A DNA stretch of 31,593 nt. It comes from a virus. The translations under genes and the position numbers were made by a program. The DNA is taken from IMG/VR virus record IMGVR_UViG_3300012931_000057, positions 1-31,593 of that record; one strand, given 5' to 3'. Of the stretch, positions 30,159-31,593 are shown piece after piece (the first letter of the stretch is position 1; each line of letters opens with the position of its first letter). Below the pieces are notes generated by a model. The model saw nothing but the letters and a program-made list of their open reading frames with translations, was not told the origin of the DNA and did not search any database.

Positions 30159-30452
30159 CTATTTAGTGATACCAAACCAGTATCTACCTTGAGCAAGATG
30201 CTCAGATGTCTCACCTTTGTAGCTCCATCTCTTGCCATCCCAGTACCTAATATCATGCATTGGAATGTAATGAGCTGCATGTATTTTCTGTACATCCTCA
30301 AGAAGCGGATAGCTAACATAATAGCCGGGATGTACAGGGTTATCCCAAGGTGGGAATATTGGTGACCTTTGAAGACTCTGTGATTCGAGTTTTTTGCACT
30401 TAGGTTTTCCCTGAGTGCAACCAAAGCAATGCGGTGATTTAGGTCTTCTCAT
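30159..30452 (-). CDS. Small protein, paralogue B of a two-gene family
   Basis: A 97-residue protein starting MRRPKSPHCFGCTQGKPKCK, with AGGAGG before the ATG. The Cys-rich N-terminus ('HCFGCTQGKPKC') could bind zinc and is absent from paralogue A. The remainder shares motifs with it: 'SPIFPP', 'GYYVS', 'YWDGKRWSY' and 'GQGRYWFG' in part ('AQGRYWFGITK'). Duplication followed by gain or loss of the Cys segment is likely. Unknown function. Confidence 0.65.
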   Translation of the reverse strand: MRRPKSPHCFGCTQGKPKCKKLESQSLQRSPIFPPWDNPVHPGYYVSYPLLEDVQKIHAAHYIPMHDIRYWDGKRWSYKGETSEHLAQGRYWFGITK

Positions 30453-30453
30453 T

Positions 30454-30738
30454 TTAATGCCTCCTAACGTATGCTGGCACAGTTTCATTCGGCAGCCCGA
30501 GGATTTGTAGCATCTCGTCTTCTGCGAATGGGGACTGTGGACGGATTGGTGTGAGGTGGGCGTCTGGGAATGCAACAGGACGCCCATCATTGAAAGGATT
30601 TGGCATGTCTACTACCCATACATCCTCATCCTTGTACTTTGCTGCACGAAGACAGGTAACGACGCTTCCAAGGACATGGAAGATGTCATTATTTTCTGTC
30701 TTCGTGACAATGGCGAGGTCGCCTTGTTTGCATCTCAT
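30454..30738 (-). CDS. SH3-like small phage protein of unknown function
   Basis: A 94-residue protein: 'CKQGDLAIVTKTEN', 'GSVVTCLRAA', 'DVWVVDMPNPF', 'AFPDAHLTPIRPQSP', then 'EDEMLQILGLP'. This order of short beta strands with 'PDAHLTPIR' matches a family of small, SH3-like phage proteins whose role is not established. It ends one base before the paralogue B start. The ribosome binding site is weak. Confidence 0.65.
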   Translation of the reverse strand: MRCKQGDLAIVTKTENNDIFHVLGSVVTCLRAAKYKDEDVWVVDMPNPFNDGRPVAFPDAHLTPIRPQSPFAEDEMLQILGLPNETVPAYVRRH

Positions 30739-30755
30739 GGCTTTTGCTCATATTT

Positions 30756-31016
30756 TTAATAGAGAGGATTAACATACTCCTTGGTTTTCTTCCCTGATGC
30801 CTTGTCAATGCGGAAGATAGCCAAGTTGTGCCGTTCGGTTAAGGCCGTGGCAGCCTTATACGAAGGCGCGATTTTTGCAAAGGACGGCTGCATATCCAGC
30901 GTCACCAAGCCGTGGGCCTTGAGTTCAAATACCTTCGGCAGGTATTCCCAATGCTCCCGGCGGAGATATGGCATAGAGAATGCTTCGTCAATTTCTTTCC
31001 TGTTCAGTTTTTTCAT
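30756..31016 (-). CDS. Small protein of unknown function, 86 residues
   Basis: The protein begins MKKLNRKEIDEAFSMPYLRR. It has a basic helical N-terminus, a beta-rich middle ('FELKAHGLVTLDMQPSFAKI') and 'TERHNLAIFRIDKASGKK'. AGGAG precedes the ATG at 31016, preferred over an in-frame upstream start. No family is recognised. Confidence 0.6.
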   Translation of the reverse strand: MKKLNRKEIDEAFSMPYLRREHWEYLPKVFELKAHGLVTLDMQPSFAKIAPSYKAATALTERHNLAIFRIDKASGKKTKEYVNPLY

Positions 31017-31024
31017 GATTGCTC

Positions 31025-31207
31025 CTATACATAAAATTCCAGACATGGGGAATAATAAGTATTCTCCTCGTAGTCTGCTATAAGGTTTTCTGCTAATTGC
31101 ATAGCTTCATCCAGATCTTTGGCTACAACTATTCCAATATCATAAGATTTCTGGATGAAGTGCTCTGAGGAATCTAGCAGGGCTTTGGTATACCTAGCTC
31201 GTACCAC
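31025..31207 (-). CDS. Small protein with unusual start codon
   Basis: A GTG start gives 60 residues (MVRARYTKALLDSSEHFIQK...), with 'IGIVVAKDLDEAMQLAENLI' giving an alpha/beta pattern. However, the best ribosome binding site (AGGAG, 8 bases away) points to an ACG at 31219 in the same frame, which would add TTFV before VRARY and make a natural first strand. No ATG is available before the upstream stop. So the start is either the weakly supported GTG or a mutated or non-canonical ACG. Confidence 0.5.
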   Translation of the reverse strand: MVRARYTKALLDSSEHFIQKSYDIGIVVAKDLDEAMQLAENLIADYEENTYYSPCLEFYV

Positions 31208-31230
31208 AAAAGTTGTCGTGGTATTTACTC

Positions 31231-31338
31231 CTACAAAATGAGAATAACAGCCAAGATGACAAGGTCAATGCCTATGATAAGCGCATCGACCTTCTCATTG
31301 CTTAGATTTTCTACAAAGTGCCCAATATAGGCCCACAT
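31231..31338 (-). CDS. 35-residue membrane peptide, first gene of leftward module seen
   Basis: MWAYIGHFVENLSNEKVDAL followed by a hydrophobic stretch ('IIGIDLVILAVILIL') at the C-terminus. AGGAG with 7-base spacing precedes the ATG. Its stop contributes to the ribosome binding site of the next gene. Palindrome copy 7 lies upstream. Function unknown. Confidence 0.55.
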   Translation of the reverse strand: MWAYIGHFVENLSNEKVDALIIGIDLVILAVILIL

Positions 31339-31368
31339 GATAGTTCTCCTAATGATGGCCCGCGCCGG

Positions 31369-31385
31369 TGTCACAATTTGTTACA
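31369..31385. promoter_or_regulatory. Recurrent intergenic palindrome, copy 7
   Basis: TGTCACAATTTGTTACA, one base from consensus within one arm. It lies 30 bases upstream of the 35-residue peptide, the first leftward gene visible. It is the least perfect copy but keeps the positional pattern. Confidence 0.7.
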
Positions 31386-31440
31386 CCAGATTGAGGCCGC
31401 TGATTCTGGCGACGCTCGACCGGGATGGCCGGACGTGTTC

Positions 31441-31473
31441 ACATGTGTCATCATGCCATATTTTGACACGTGT
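31441..31473. repeat. Imperfect inverted repeat upstream of leftward genes
   Basis: ACATGTGTCA and TGACACGTGT, ten-base arms with one mismatch, separated by 13 bases. It lies in the non-coding stretch ahead of the first leftward gene and may be an operator or part of a promoter region; no clear -35/-10 pair is seen. The surrounding bases 31386-31543 hold no gene I can support. Confidence 0.45.
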
Positions 31474-31543
31474 GTATACGGGGTATATCCCGTCCTTGAC
31501 CCATATATTTTTTCTTTGGTTGTTGTTAGATTAAATTGTTCTA

Positions 31544-31593
31544 TTTTTTTTTTTTTTTTTTTTTTTTACCTTGGGGGGGGGGGGGGGTTTTTC
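31544..31593. other. Homopolymer tail, likely assembly or library artefact
   Basis: A run of 24 T, then ACCTT, 15 G and TTTTTC ends the contig. Long pure T and G tracts are unlike the rest of the sequence and typical of library or read-end artefacts, so this end should not be taken as a natural genome terminus. Confidence 0.75.

Noticed and set aside
31544-31593. Poly-T/poly-G end as a natural phage terminus or terminator
   Set aside because: Pure 24-T and 15-G tracts with nothing comparable elsewhere look like a technical artefact.
1-31593. tRNA genes, integrase or attachment sites
   Set aside because: None could be recognised by reading; no recombinase signature or cloverleaf was found in the gaps.

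Overview
The window is a 5'-truncated fragment of a tailed double-stranded DNA bacteriophage genome. It begins inside the major capsid gene and ends in a homopolymer tail that looks like an assembly or library artefact. Three observations point to a Gram-negative host: an inner-membrane/outer-membrane spanin pair, two beta-barrel-like outer-membrane proteins, and Shine-Dalgarno-led genes throughout. The virion set has an HK97-type capsid protein, an SU10-like head-tail adaptor, a large virion/nozzle-like protein, two Gln/Ala-rich internal proteins and a 1639-residue polyvalent-type ejection protein. No tape-measure gene is visible. This suits a short-tailed (podovirus) morphology, but terminase and portal lie outside the window.

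Layout: bases 1-15159 are one rightward late module in tight, often overlapping order: capsid, minor head proteins, adaptor, tail/fibre gene, lysis cassette, second tail fibre, virion proteins, ejection proteins. The lysis cassette holds a holin-like or XhlA-like protein, a DUF5675-like protein, a small membrane protein, an Rz-like inner spanin, and an Rz1-like outer spanin lipoprotein embedded in another frame of the inner-spanin gene. The rest, about 15174-31340, is leftward and converges on the late module. In leftward transcription order it starts with many small accessory genes and short membrane peptides. It then runs through a RecB/Cas4-like nuclease, two outer-membrane barrels, a Sak4-like ATPase and a probable ssDNA-binding protein. 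It ends with a ParB-methyltransferase fusion, a uracil-DNA glycosylase/exonuclease protein, a family A DNA polymerase and a DUF3987-like helicase.

The replication genes probably act together. The polymerase is split into two translationally coupled genes, and the break falls inside the 3'-5' exonuclease domain, so Exo I and II sit on one protein and Exo III plus the polymerase on the other. The polymerase O-helix carries His where model enzymes have Phe or Tyr. The Sak4-like, SSB-like and RecB/Cas4-like proteins look like a recombination set.

The most striking unexplained signal is a 17-bp palindrome, TGTAACAATTTGTTACA. It has seven copies (four exact apart from the central base, three with one changed base), all at gene boundaries in both modules. 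Six lie 11-31 bases upstream of a start codon and the seventh is at the convergent junction of the two modules. It looks like a phage-wide operator or partition-like site. Two good sigma70-type promoters lie in the leftward module, one with a perfect inverted repeat between its -35 and -10 boxes.
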